A DNA stretch of 13,964 bases from Pseudomonadota bacterium. Lineage in GTDB: Bacteria; Desulfobacterota; Syntrophobacteria; Syntrophobacterales; Syntrophobacteraceae. Positions 1 to 6,310 of this stretch are shown one piece after another. The notes beneath the pieces are model-generated. The model was not told the origin of the DNA. It did not search any database and worked only from the letters and a program-made list of their open reading frames with translations. Position 1 is the stretch's first letter, and each line of letters begins with the position of its first letter. The translations under genes were made by a program, and so were the position numbers. The stretch is taken from the NCBI GenBank assembly GCA_023416335.1, contig JAEZHY010000295.1:1-13964 (forward strand). The letters are read 5' to 3'.

Positions 1-1
1 G

Positions 2-400
2 GGAGTCTATGTCGAACCTGATGGAGACGTGTCTGCGGCAGGAGGCTTTCTCGTTCAGTCGCTTCCACCTTCCGACGATGAGGTGATCAACCGCTTGACC
101 GAGCAGATTCAGGCGATGCCGCCGATAACGGAACTTCTGCGCAACGGCGGGACGCCCGAAGAATTGCTCGATCGCATTTTCTCCGGCATTCCCATCGATT
201 TTTTCGAGAAAAGGCCGCTCTCGTTCAAGTGTTCCTGCAGCAGGGAAAGAGTGATCAATGCCCTTGTTTCCCTCGGACGGGAAGAACTCATTTCGATGAT
301 CGAGCAGGAAGAGGCTATCCGGGTTACCTGCGAATTCTGTCGGGAGGTCTATGAATTCAGCCGGGAAGAAGTGAGCAGGCTTGTTAAGGAGATCCATTAG
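2..400 (+). CDS. hslO: Hsp33 redox-regulated chaperone, C-terminal part (5' truncated by window)
   Basis: This is the C-terminal ~132 residues of Hsp33, a cytosolic holdase chaperone switched on by oxidation. The reading frame is open to the window edge, so the true start lies upstream; the GTG at 29 is only an internal codon. The zinc-binding redox switch is visible as a CxC (FKCSCSRERV) followed about 30 residues later by a CxxC (VTCEFCREV), the four cysteines that define the family. Between them is the conserved NALVSLGREEL segment. The preceding linker (MPPITELLRNGGTPEELLDRI) also fits Hsp33. The stop at 398-400 is followed by the repeat-rich stretch. The last codons (GAGCAGGCTTGTTAA, 373-387) recur exactly at 597-611, so the gene end is partly duplicated downstream. 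The family call is secure. Confidence 0.93.
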   Translation, partial: GVYVEPDGDVSAAGGFLVQSLPPSDDEVINRLTEQIQAMPPITELLRNGGTPEELLDRIFSGIPIDFFEKRPLSFKCSCSRERVINALVSLGREELISMIEQEEAIRVTCEFCREVYEFSREEVSRLVKEIH

Positions 401-415
401 CTCATTTCGAAATAG

Positions 416-554
416 CAGGAAGTCTTCGCCACCCCGGATGAACCGCCTCCAATATAATGGTCCCTGGCAACAAGGTCGCGGGGGTGACACGGGCAACGGC
501 TTTTTGTTGCCCGTGCCGCAGGCAAGAGGGGCTACAGGACGACCGGCTCGATGT
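416..554 (+). repeat. Long direct repeat, copy 1 (REP-containing)
   Basis: About 138 bp, nearly identical to 636-772 at an offset of 220 bp. The differences I can see are one substitution near the start (421/641), a one-base change in the T-run of the loop, one substitution in CAAG/CTAG, and a 3-base insertion near 540. The 3' end carries the equivalent of the last codons of the RAYT gene (read on - as IEPVVL then stop at 532-534), so this copy includes a remnant of the transposase tail. Confidence 0.85.
488..515. repeat. REP-like palindrome 1
   Basis: Perfect 10-bp inverted repeat CACGGGCAAC / GTTGCCCGTG around an 8-nt loop GGCTTTTT. No T-run follows the stem on either strand, which argues against an ordinary intrinsic terminator. 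The sequence recurs three more times around the RAYT gene, as expected for REP elements mobilised by that transposase family. Confidence 0.8.
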
Positions 555-635
555 TTCTTTGCCGATCTTCTTTCCTCCGGCCAAGCCGCTCGACATGAGC
601 AGGCTTGTTAAAAAGCTTCACAGCCGCCTGAAAAT

Positions 636-772
636 CAGGAGGTCTTCGCCACCCCGGATGAACCGCCTCCAATATAATGGTCCCTGGCAACAAGGTCGCG
701 GGGGTGACACGGGCAACGGCTTTTTTGTTGCCCGTGCCGCAGGCTAGAGGGGCTACAGGACCGGCTCGATGT
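636..772 (+). repeat. Long direct repeat, copy 2 (REP-containing, overlaps RAYT 3' end)
   Basis: Second copy of the ~138-bp repeat starting at 416. It runs into the 3' end of the RAYT gene and contains that gene's stop codon (753-755). Its palindrome (708-736) has one more T in the loop than copy 1. Confidence 0.85.
708..736. repeat. REP-like palindrome 2
   Basis: The same 10-bp arms (CACGGGCAAC / GTTGCCCGTG) with a 9-nt loop, one T longer than in palindrome 1. It lies 17 bp beyond the stop codon of the RAYT gene on the - strand, so it also forms the 3' end of that transcript. Confidence 0.8.
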
Positions 773-1262
773 CCACTCCTACCGCTTTTCGAAGAAAATA
801 CCATCGCGCCGAACTGTAGGGCCAATCAACGGAGTTTTCAACCAGACCTGCTTTAACCGGGTTGTTGTGCATGTAGTCGAGCTTTTCCCTGATCTTGATT
901 TCTGTAAACACATTAAAGACATAGTATTTCGCCTGCCACATGGGGCCGTTCACATCTATTCTCTCACCATAAAATCTCAATTCATTCCGGTATAATCGCT
1001 TCAATTCAATTGAGGAACGACGCTTCCATTGACTCATAAATATACTGAGTTGTCCTTGCTCCTTGAAGTGAACCAATGCGTGTACATGTTCGGGCATTAC
1101 CACAAAGCCCAGACATTTGCCCGCCTGGTTCTTTAACTGGACGGATAGGTAATAAATCACAATGCCCTTTGCCTGATTATCGTCAAGCAATCTCCGTCTC
1201 CTGAAACAGGAGAACGTCACAAAGTAGGCATGTCCTTCGCCATCAAAGATACGGCGCCGCAT
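753..1262 (-). CDS. REP-associated tyrosine transposase (RAYT, Y1/IS200-like)
   Basis: A single-domain HUH (Y1) nuclease of 169 residues, the usual RAYT size. These enzymes cut and join single-stranded REP sequences. The HUH pair is seen as MPEHVHALVHF (H59, H61). The likely catalytic tyrosine is Y130 in DYMHNNPVKAGLV, followed by the family hallmark WPYSSARWY (147-155). The N-terminus has the typical HAYFVTFSCFRRRRLL strand. I chose the ATG at 1262 because the GGAGA ribosome site lies just upstream and the product begins at the family's usual point. The open frame continues to 1373, but that extension translates a REP palindrome (1331-1358). REP-like palindromes flank the gene on both sides, which independently supports the call. 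All catalytic residues are present, so the enzyme is probably active. Confidence 0.9.
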   Translation of the reverse strand: MRRRIFDGEGHAYFVTFSCFRRRRLLDDNQAKGIVIYYLSVQLKNQAGKCLGFVVMPEHVHALVHFKEQGQLSIFMSQWKRRSSIELKRLYRNELRFYGERIDVNGPMWQAKYYVFNVFTEIKIREKLDYMHNNPVKAGLVENSVDWPYSSARWYFLRKAVGVDIEPVL

Positions 1263-1330
1263 GAGCACTTTCTCCAGAAGCGCTGTGCAATTCGAATTAC
1301 CGTTCAGCTCCGCCCCTCTTGTCCTTCGGA

Positions 1331-1358
1331 CCCAGGCAACAAAAAGCCGTTGCCTGGG
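1331..1358. repeat. REP-like palindrome 3 (inverted orientation)
   Basis: Perfect 10-bp arms CCCAGGCAAC / GTTGCCTGGG around the loop AAAAAGCC, which is the reverse complement of the loop in the other copies. It is therefore the same element in opposite orientation, with compensating changes in both arms (CGGG to CAGG and CCCG to CCTG). It lies about 70 bp upstream of the RAYT start. An overlapping GGGCC-N6-GGCCC inverted repeat follows at 1356-1371. Confidence 0.75.
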
Positions 1359-1420
1359 CCACCCACGGCCCAAAAACCTGACCTAAGGATATGGGCCTCA
1401 AGTATGAGGTTCCGGGGTGA

Positions 1421-1448
1421 CACGGGCAACGGCTTTTTGTTGCCCGTG
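1421..1448. repeat. REP-like palindrome 4
   Basis: The same arms and loop as palindrome 1 (CACGGGCAAC, GGCTTTTT, GTTGCCCGTG). It faces palindrome 3 about 60 bp away, forming an inverted pair like a bacterial interspersed mosaic element. It begins 16 bp beyond the stop codon of maturase A on the - strand. The neighbouring motif GAGGTGCTA (1459-1467) supplies that stop codon. Confidence 0.8.
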
Positions 1449-1464
1449 CCGGAGGCAAGAGGTG

Positions 1465-2898
1465 CTATGGGATATCACCCGTCACCGACCCGGCTTTCCC
1501 TGCCCGGTTCAGCAGGTAATAGGCTTTCAGAGTCTGCCCGATAATTTCTTTGTTTTGCAGGCAAAACGACTTCAGGATGGAGCCTCTTTGCAGCCTTGCC
1601 TGACTCATGCATCCTCCTCCACAGTAAAGCGCGACGGAGCATTTCAAACATTCCGGCATATTCAGAATATGCCGTCTTTCATACTTATCCTTGAGTTTGA
1701 AATACTTCACCTTCCCTCCGCCAAGCGTTGCTGTCCGTCTATCTTTATTGCCGGCCTCTTCGTAACAGTCGTAGACGTCCCCAAGTGCATCAACGACACG
1801 AAGCACACCCGCGCCGGCTGAACAAAACCGAGTTTTAAGCCGGCTCTTCATCCCATTTGCATCCATTATTCGAGCGAAGCCCCGGGCAAAAGTCGAAGGA
1901 GGACTGTGCTGCGCAAAACTTATGTGCTGAAAGAGTTCGGAAAACCGTTCGACGTATGATTGGGATACCCCTCTCCCGTCAAAAGAATTTATCGGTGAAA
2001 AATAGACGTAAGCACGATCATGCCCCAGAATTCCTTCCCGCTCGAGATACTCTGCCAGTCCCCGGGCAGATTCGATCTTTTCGGGGTGAAGGTGCATGCG
2101 GATAATGGCTTGGGCCTTCACCCTGATCAACTCGCGAATCGAGTCGATTATATCGTCAAAAGTCGGAGCGCCGGACTGCGGGATCCTTATCTCATCGTGA
2201 AAGCCCCGTCCCCCATCCAGGGTTACCTGCACGTTATTGATTTTCCCGTTTTCCGGACCGATCAGGTCCAGCATCTTCGGCAGCATTACCGCGTTGGTCG
2301 AAGCAGATACGACGATCCCATACTTTCCGGCATAATGCAGAATTCTCTCTATTGCTCCGCGGTTTCCGGGAAGCAGAGGCTCACCGCCAAAAAGCAGGAA
2401 ACCCATATTCTTTTTGTGACAGCGCGGAAAGAGTTTGTTCAGGTAAAGGCGAAAGAATTCGTCAACGAACGCCTCATCCATGGAAGGAATATTCTCGTTT
2501 TTTCGTAACCCGGCTTGATAGCAGTAACTGCAGGAAAGATTGCATTTGTAGGTCAGGATAAAAGCGATCGCCCGCTTGCCGTTTTTCCGGCTGTTCGTTG
2601 CTTCGTTCATTCCGAGGATATGTTCAGCAAGTTTCCTGAACTCTTCCTGCTCGCCCGCTGTGCTTAATCCCGTCAGGTGGCCCCTGTTGGCAAGGTACTG
2701 CACTTCATCGGGCGAGAAAAAGGAGAAGTCCCGCCAACCTTTTGTGCCGATCAATTCACTCGCCACATCGGAGGGAACCAGGTCAATGCGCGAGGTAAAA
2801 CCGTTGAAGAGCAGCGAGGATCCTCCCCCAACGTCTGCCACATTGAGGTAACTGCTGATTCTCAATAGATCTTTTCGCTTTATCTTAACTTCCTTCAA
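1465..2898 (-). CDS. Radical SAM/SPASM peptide maturase A
   Basis: Predicted radical SAM enzyme of about 477 residues that would modify a ribosomal peptide in the cytoplasm. The N-terminal ~90 residues (SYLNVADVGGGSSLLFNGF) form the small-domain start common in RiPP maturases. The radical SAM cluster CNLSCSYC follows (C119, C123, C126 from this start), then FGGEPLLPGN and NVQVTLDG. The C-terminal SPASM domain is complete: C-x13-G-x4-C, then CLKCSVALYCGGGC and a final Cys in KSFC, enough for two auxiliary 4Fe-4S clusters. The frame stays open to 3063, but that extension only overlaps maturase B. I placed the start at a TTG that overlaps the TGA of B (TTGA), implying translational coupling. No strong SD precedes it, so the start is uncertain by about 20 codons. 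It is the last gene of the C-precursor-B-A operon and ends in a REP-like element. The family is clear; the exact reaction is not. Confidence 0.88.
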   Translation of the reverse strand: MKEVKIKRKDLLRISSYLNVADVGGGSSLLFNGFTSRIDLVPSDVASELIGTKGWRDFSFFSPDEVQYLANRGHLTGLSTAGEQEEFRKLAEHILGMNEATNSRKNGKRAIAFILTYKCNLSCSYCYQAGLRKNENIPSMDEAFVDEFFRLYLNKLFPRCHKKNMGFLLFGGEPLLPGNRGAIERILHYAGKYGIVVSASTNAVMLPKMLDLIGPENGKINNVQVTLDGGRGFHDEIRIPQSGAPTFDDIIDSIRELIRVKAQAIIRMHLHPEKIESARGLAEYLEREGILGHDRAYVYFSPINSFDGRGVSQSYVERFSELFQHISFAQHSPPSTFARGFARIMDANGMKSRLKTRFCSAGAGVLRVVDALGDVYDCYEEAGNKDRRTATLGGGKVKYFKLKDKYERRHILNMPECLKCSVALYCGGGCMSQARLQRGSILKSFCLQNKEIIGQTLKAYYLLNRAGKAGSVTGDIP

Positions 2899-4280
2899 TT
2901 CGCGGATGCAGTTCTCTTCTTCAGTAGATAGTACGATTTCAGAGTCAGTCCGATGAATTCCCTGATCTGCAGACAAAACTGCGAAGACGATGAATCTTTT
3001 TCCGCTTTCAGCCTGTTGATACATCCTCCGCCACAGTAGAGCGCAATGGAGCATTCCAGGCACTCGGGTTTATCGTAAAGGTGCTTTTTCTCGTAATCTT
3101 CGCTGCGTTTGAAGTATTTGACTTCCCCATCCGCAAGTGCACCGATTCGTCTCTCTTTATGCCCGGCATCGTCGATGCACTCATAGATATCTCCAAGCGA
3201 ATCCACAATGCAATGCAGACCCGTGACGCATACATCACAGTGCCTCCGTACAGGCCGATTCCTTGCGGCCTGCAGGTCCATGATTTGCTTTAGAAACGCA
3301 AAATGTGCAGTGGGCGGGCAGTCTTGCTTGACCGCCACGTCTTGAAAGAGCCTGGAAAATAGATCGTATTCCAGTGCGGAAAGGGCTTTGCCGTGTATCT
3401 CTTCAGTCGACCAGAAGTAAACCTTAACCCTGCCATGCCCCAGGATCTTTTCCCGCTCCAGGTACTCCATCAGCGCCCTGGCAGATTCGAGTCTGGACGG
3501 ATGAAAATGAATGCGGACTATAGTGTTGGCCCCTGCCTTCATCAGTTCGCAGATCGCCCGAATCGTCTGCTCGAATGTCGGACCGCCGGATTTGGAGACC
3601 CTTTTCTCATCGTGAAACATCCGGTCCCCGTCCAGGGTTACCTGGACGTTATTGATCTTCCCCTTTTCCGGACCGATCAGGTCCAGCATCTGCGTCAGCA
3701 TTACTGCGTTGGTCACTGTAGAGACGACGATCCCATGCTTTCTCGTGTAATATAAAATGCGCTCTATTGCCCCACGATTACCCGGAAGCAGGGGCTCGCC
3801 GCCGTAAAGGGTGATACTCAGATTATTCTCGCGTTCGTTGGGCAACAATTTATGAAGATAGTCCAGGAAAAACTCGTCCACAAATGCCTCGTCCATGGAC
3901 GAAAGTCTGGTGTTCTTCCTTACTTCCTTCTGATAGCAGTATTCGCAGGAAAGGTTGCATTGGTACGTCAGAACAAAAGTTATCGCCTTTCCTCGTATGA
4001 GATGCCTGTTGAACTCAGCATCCCTTTGCGCGATGGCGCCTGCAATTTTCCTCATTGCCGTCCGCTCGTCCGCTGCGGATAGAGCTGTCAGATGCCCCCT
4101 TCCGACCAGATACTCCTTTTCGTCAGGAGTCAGGAAAGAGAAATCCCCTCCTTCCTCAGACGAGAGCAAACCACAGGCAATCTCGGACGGAACGACGTCG
4201 ATACACATGGAAAACCCATTGTACAGCAGCGAATTCCCGTCGCCGATTTCCACCGCATTAAGATAGCAGCTTGGCCTCAC
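2895..4280 (-). CDS. Radical SAM/SPASM peptide maturase B
   Basis: Paralogue of A and closest to C, about 461 residues. It opens with RPSCYLNAVEIGDGNSLLYN, nearly identical to C. The radical SAM motif CNLSCEYC gives C108, C112 and C115. LYGGEPLLPGN and NVQVTLDG follow. The SPASM cysteines run from RRHCDVC through GDIYEC to CLECSIALYCGGGC and QFC. A further Cys in HCDVCVTGLHC, absent from C, makes the first SPASM spacing ambiguous by a residue. The GTG at 4280 is preferred over the TTG at 4292 because GGAAG sits about 7 nt before it and because it matches the GTG start of C. It lies 45 nt downstream of the precursor gene, with a short GC hairpin (4297-4309) in between, and overlaps A by 4 nt. 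This placement makes it the likeliest partner of the 58-residue peptide. The modification chemistry (thioether, cyclophane or other) cannot be read from sequence alone. Confidence 0.9.
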   Translation of the reverse strand: MRPSCYLNAVEIGDGNSLLYNGFSMCIDVVPSEIACGLLSSEEGGDFSFLTPDEKEYLVGRGHLTALSAADERTAMRKIAGAIAQRDAEFNRHLIRGKAITFVLTYQCNLSCEYCYQKEVRKNTRLSSMDEAFVDEFFLDYLHKLLPNERENNLSITLYGGEPLLPGNRGAIERILYYTRKHGIVVSTVTNAVMLTQMLDLIGPEKGKINNVQVTLDGDRMFHDEKRVSKSGGPTFEQTIRAICELMKAGANTIVRIHFHPSRLESARALMEYLEREKILGHGRVKVYFWSTEEIHGKALSALEYDLFSRLFQDVAVKQDCPPTAHFAFLKQIMDLQAARNRPVRRHCDVCVTGLHCIVDSLGDIYECIDDAGHKERRIGALADGEVKYFKRSEDYEKKHLYDKPECLECSIALYCGGGCINRLKAEKDSSSSQFCLQIREFIGLTLKSYYLLKKRTASAN

Positions 4281-4296
4281 TGTTTCTTCCAATGTC

Positions 4297-4309
4297 AGCC
4301 GGACCGGCT
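4297..4309 (-). promoter_or_regulatory. Short GC hairpin between precursor and maturase B
   Basis: Read on the - strand this is AGCCGGTCCGGCT, an almost perfect inverted repeat located between the stop of the small peptide gene and the GTG of maturase B. The same element, AGCCGGTTCGGCT, precedes maturase C at 5939-5951. It has no T-run. It could lower maturase output relative to precursor or protect the upstream mRNA, but this is inference. Confidence 0.45.
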
Positions 4310-4325
4310 AACCACGAACAGCAGC

Positions 4326-4502
4326 TCAGGCCCAGAAGCTGCAATCGAAATGCTGCTGCGATTTATCGTTGGCTGACGACATATCTCGAAGCAAAGACTC
4401 ATAACTCAGACCCTTCGATTCCGACTGCATGTTCAATGCGGTGATCCTTCCGACACGCGTCGGGTCTGTGGAAGCTTCAGCTATTTTTTTGCTCGTACTC
4501 AT
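4326..4502 (-). CDS. Small peptide, candidate RiPP precursor (58 aa)
   Basis: A 58-codon ORF beginning ATG at 4502 and ending TGA at 4326-4328. It starts 14 nt after the stop of maturase C and has the strong ribosome site AAGGAGAGAGG two bases before the ATG. The product starts MSTSKKIAEASTDPTRVGRI. Its middle is polar (LNMQSESKGLSYESLLRDM) and probably helical, and it ends QQHFDCSFWA. It has no signal peptide or membrane segment. The single Cys (C54) and the aromatic residues F52, F56 and W57 cluster in the last seven residues, the usual layout of a leader with a short C-terminal core. It is nested between three radical SAM/SPASM genes on the same strand, the classic position of a RiPP substrate. 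I do not recognise the family. That it is translated is well supported by the SD and spacing; that it is the substrate is inference. Confidence 0.72.
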   Translation of the reverse strand: MSTSKKIAEASTDPTRVGRITALNMQSESKGLSYESLLRDMSSANDKSQQHFDCSFWA

Positions 4503-4516
4503 GTCCTCTCTCCTTG

Positions 4517-5923
4517 TCAGTTTCCCGTAATGTGGTCTCCGTACCGATTACCGCAATCGCCCTGTTTCAGCAGAAAACACGCCCTCAAAGTTTGTCCGAC
4601 AAATAACCTGTTCTGCAGACAAAACTGATTGAAGACGGAACCTCCCTGTGTTCTTGTCCTGCTGATGCAACCTCCTCCGCAAAGAAGAGCTATGGGGCAT
4701 TTCAAACACTCGGGCATATTTGTAAGGTACCTTCCCTTATACACCTCTCTGAGCGCAAAAGATTCGATTTCGCCTCCCGAAATGCGCCCAATGCGTTTCT
4801 CCCTGTCCCCTGCTTCTTCGAGACATTCGTAAATATCCCCAAGCGGATCCACAGCGTAGTGAGAGCCGGTGCTGACGGCGCAGTATCGGGGTTGAGCCCG
4901 GTTCTTCAAGGTCTTCATGTCCATAATTTGTTCGAGGAAATCAAAATTCTGGATGGGGGGTTTCTGCTGCCTGAGCGCCACATATTCAAAGAGCCCCGTA
5001 AAAATGTCAAGTTCCCGGCGCGAAATGTCTTTGGCATGAAAAGAATGTACAGGGGCAAAATAGATCTCGACGTTGCCGTGTCCCAGAATCTTTTCCCGAT
5101 CGAGGTACTCAACCAGCCCCCGGGTGGATTCAAGTCTGTCGGCGTGAAGATGAACACGGACAATGGCTTTCGCTTCCGACTCGATTACATGACGAAGTGC
5201 GCGGATTGTCCTTTCAAATGTCGGAGCACCGGATGACGTGACCCTTGTCGCATCATGAAAAATCTGTTCCCCGTCCAGCGTTACCTGCACGTTATTGATT
5301 TTCCCTTTCTGCGGACCGATCAGGTCCAGCATATTCGGCAACATTAAAGCGTTGGTAGCAGTGGACACTACAATTCGGTGCTCCTCCGCATATTGCAGAA
5401 TCCGCTCGATCGTTCCACGATTACCTGGCAGCAGCGGCTCGCCGCCGAAGAGGATAAACCGGACCCTGCTCTTGGGCGTGTCGGGGAACAGTTTATCAAG
5501 ATAGTTGCGGAGAAAATCGTCAACAAAAGCCTTGCCCATTGCCGCAGGAGTCGAGGTTTTCCTCACGGAGTCCTGGAAGCAGTAAGTGCAGGAGAGGTTG
5601 CACTGGTATGTCAGGATGAAGGTTACCATCTTTCCACTCAAGGGTTGCCTGTTCGACTCCATGTCCCTTTTGGCGATGGCCTGGGCGAGTTTCGTCAGCT
5701 CCTCCCGCTCGCCTTCTATTGTTAATCTTGTAAGATGCCCCCTTCCGGCAAGATGCTCTTTTTCTGCCGCAGTCAGAAAGGAAATGTCCTCCCCGTCCTT
5801 CCAGGAGGCTAAACGGCGAGCTATTTCTGACGGAACGACATCGATGCACATGGAGAAACCGTTGTAGAGGAGGGAATTCCCGTCGCCAATTTCCACCGCG
5901 TTGAGATAGCAGCTTGGCCTCAC
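4517..5923 (-). CDS. Radical SAM/SPASM peptide maturase C
   Basis: A 468-residue paralogue of A and B and the first gene of the maturase operon. Layout: N-terminal small domain about 1-85 (YLNAVEIGDGNSLLYNGFSM); radical SAM core with C108, C112, C115 in CNLSCTYC; FGGEPLLPGN at 159-168; NVQVTLDG at 211-218; SPASM domain with C348, C367, C406, C409, C415, C419 and C435. All cluster ligands are intact, so the enzyme should be functional. The GTG start at 5923 is preceded by a modest TAGGATG site, and the protein start aligns with B. The C-terminus (KQGDCGNRYGDHITGN) is longer than in its paralogues. The stop lies 14 nt before the small peptide gene. About 390 bp separate it from the histidine kinase upstream on the same strand, so it may have its own promoter, though I could not identify one. 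Confidence 0.9.
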   Translation of the reverse strand: MRPSCYLNAVEIGDGNSLLYNGFSMCIDVVPSEIARRLASWKDGEDISFLTAAEKEHLAGRGHLTRLTIEGEREELTKLAQAIAKRDMESNRQPLSGKMVTFILTYQCNLSCTYCFQDSVRKTSTPAAMGKAFVDDFLRNYLDKLFPDTPKSRVRFILFGGEPLLPGNRGTIERILQYAEEHRIVVSTATNALMLPNMLDLIGPQKGKINNVQVTLDGEQIFHDATRVTSSGAPTFERTIRALRHVIESEAKAIVRVHLHADRLESTRGLVEYLDREKILGHGNVEIYFAPVHSFHAKDISRRELDIFTGLFEYVALRQQKPPIQNFDFLEQIMDMKTLKNRAQPRYCAVSTGSHYAVDPLGDIYECLEEAGDREKRIGRISGGEIESFALREVYKGRYLTNMPECLKCPIALLCGGGCISRTRTQGGSVFNQFCLQNRLFVGQTLRACFLLKQGDCGNRYGDHITGN

Positions 5924-5938
5924 GATTTCATCCTACCC

Positions 5939-5951
5939 AGCCGAACCGGCT
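5939..5951 (-). promoter_or_regulatory. Short GC hairpin upstream of maturase C
   Basis: Read on the - strand it is AGCCGGTTCGGCT, with a 5-bp stem and 3-nt loop. It is the counterpart of the hairpin before maturase B, and the ~45 bp upstream of it align loosely with the end of the precursor gene. It lies about 15 nt before the GTG of C. The role is unknown. Confidence 0.4.
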
Positions 5952-6077
5952 GACTGCGAGCAGGTGCATAAGCGCAGGGCCTGAACGAAGGCTCTATCAA
6001 CACATGTCTTCAGCCATCGCCCAGCTTCCCGAGCTTCTTTTTTCTATTAAATGGGTATCGCCAAAATATCACGATTT

Positions 6078-6096
6078 AATAAGAGTTTCTCTTATT
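6078..6096. promoter_or_regulatory. AT-rich 8-bp inverted repeat (operator or + strand terminator)
   Basis: Perfect inverted repeat AATAAGAG-TTT-CTCTTATT followed by TTT on the + strand. With its T-rich tail it could be a weak terminator reading rightwards, but no + strand gene ends here. Its symmetry and position upstream of maturase C fit an operator equally well. I cannot decide between them. Confidence 0.35.
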
Positions 6097-6310
6097 TTTG
6101 CATACAGGAGGTGAACTTCGATTGAATTCATGAGGCGGCAGGTTAGCCCCTACCAGGAGACAATAGGAGGCACCGCAAAATATCATGCACCGATCTCTAA
6201 AGGGATTGCCCCTTCCGTCCTTCAGACCACGCACCAAAAGGACCTTTTGCACGGCGCACCGAGGATCTCCGCTCGTCTTCGACATCGAGTCTCTTCAACC
6301 CAACTTTTTG

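Larger units (their letters stand above)
401..752. other. Gene-free, repeat-rich stretch between hslO and the RAYT gene
   Basis: I see no convincing gene here. The stretch consists of two direct-repeat copies, each with one REP-like palindrome, plus about 80 bp of linker. ORFs that cross it translate the palindromes and have no family signature. A 15-bp copy of the 3' end of hslO (597-611) lies just before the second repeat, so the unit looks like a ~220-bp tandem duplication. Confidence 0.7.
5924..6310. other. Intergenic region between histidine kinase and maturase C
   Basis: No confident gene. It holds an AGCCG/CGGCT hairpin (5939-5951) like the one before maturase B, with some flanking similarity to the end of the precursor gene, and a perfect AT-rich palindrome (6078-6096). 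A 69-codon ORF on the - strand (6285-6076) has five Cys but only a weak ribosome site. I found no good -35/-10 pair for the maturase operon. Confidence 0.5.

Noticed and set aside
488..736. The palindromes as ordinary rho-independent terminators of hslO or RAYT.
   Set aside because: The T-run is in the loop, not after the stem, and the same element recurs in both orientations around a RAYT gene, so REP-like is the better reading. A side role in 3'-end protection remains possible.
416..772. CRISPR-like array.
   Set aside because: Only two long repeats of ~138 bp with one irregular spacer, and no cas genes.
457..825. ORFs of 96-97 codons on both strands across the long repeats.
   Set aside because: They translate the repeated palindromes and lack ribosome sites or recognisable domains.
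2899..3063. N-terminal extension of maturase A giving a 532-residue protein.
   Set aside because: It would overlap the SPASM end of maturase B out of frame. The homologous starts of B and C show that the domain begins near the YLN motif, so the extension is a shadow.
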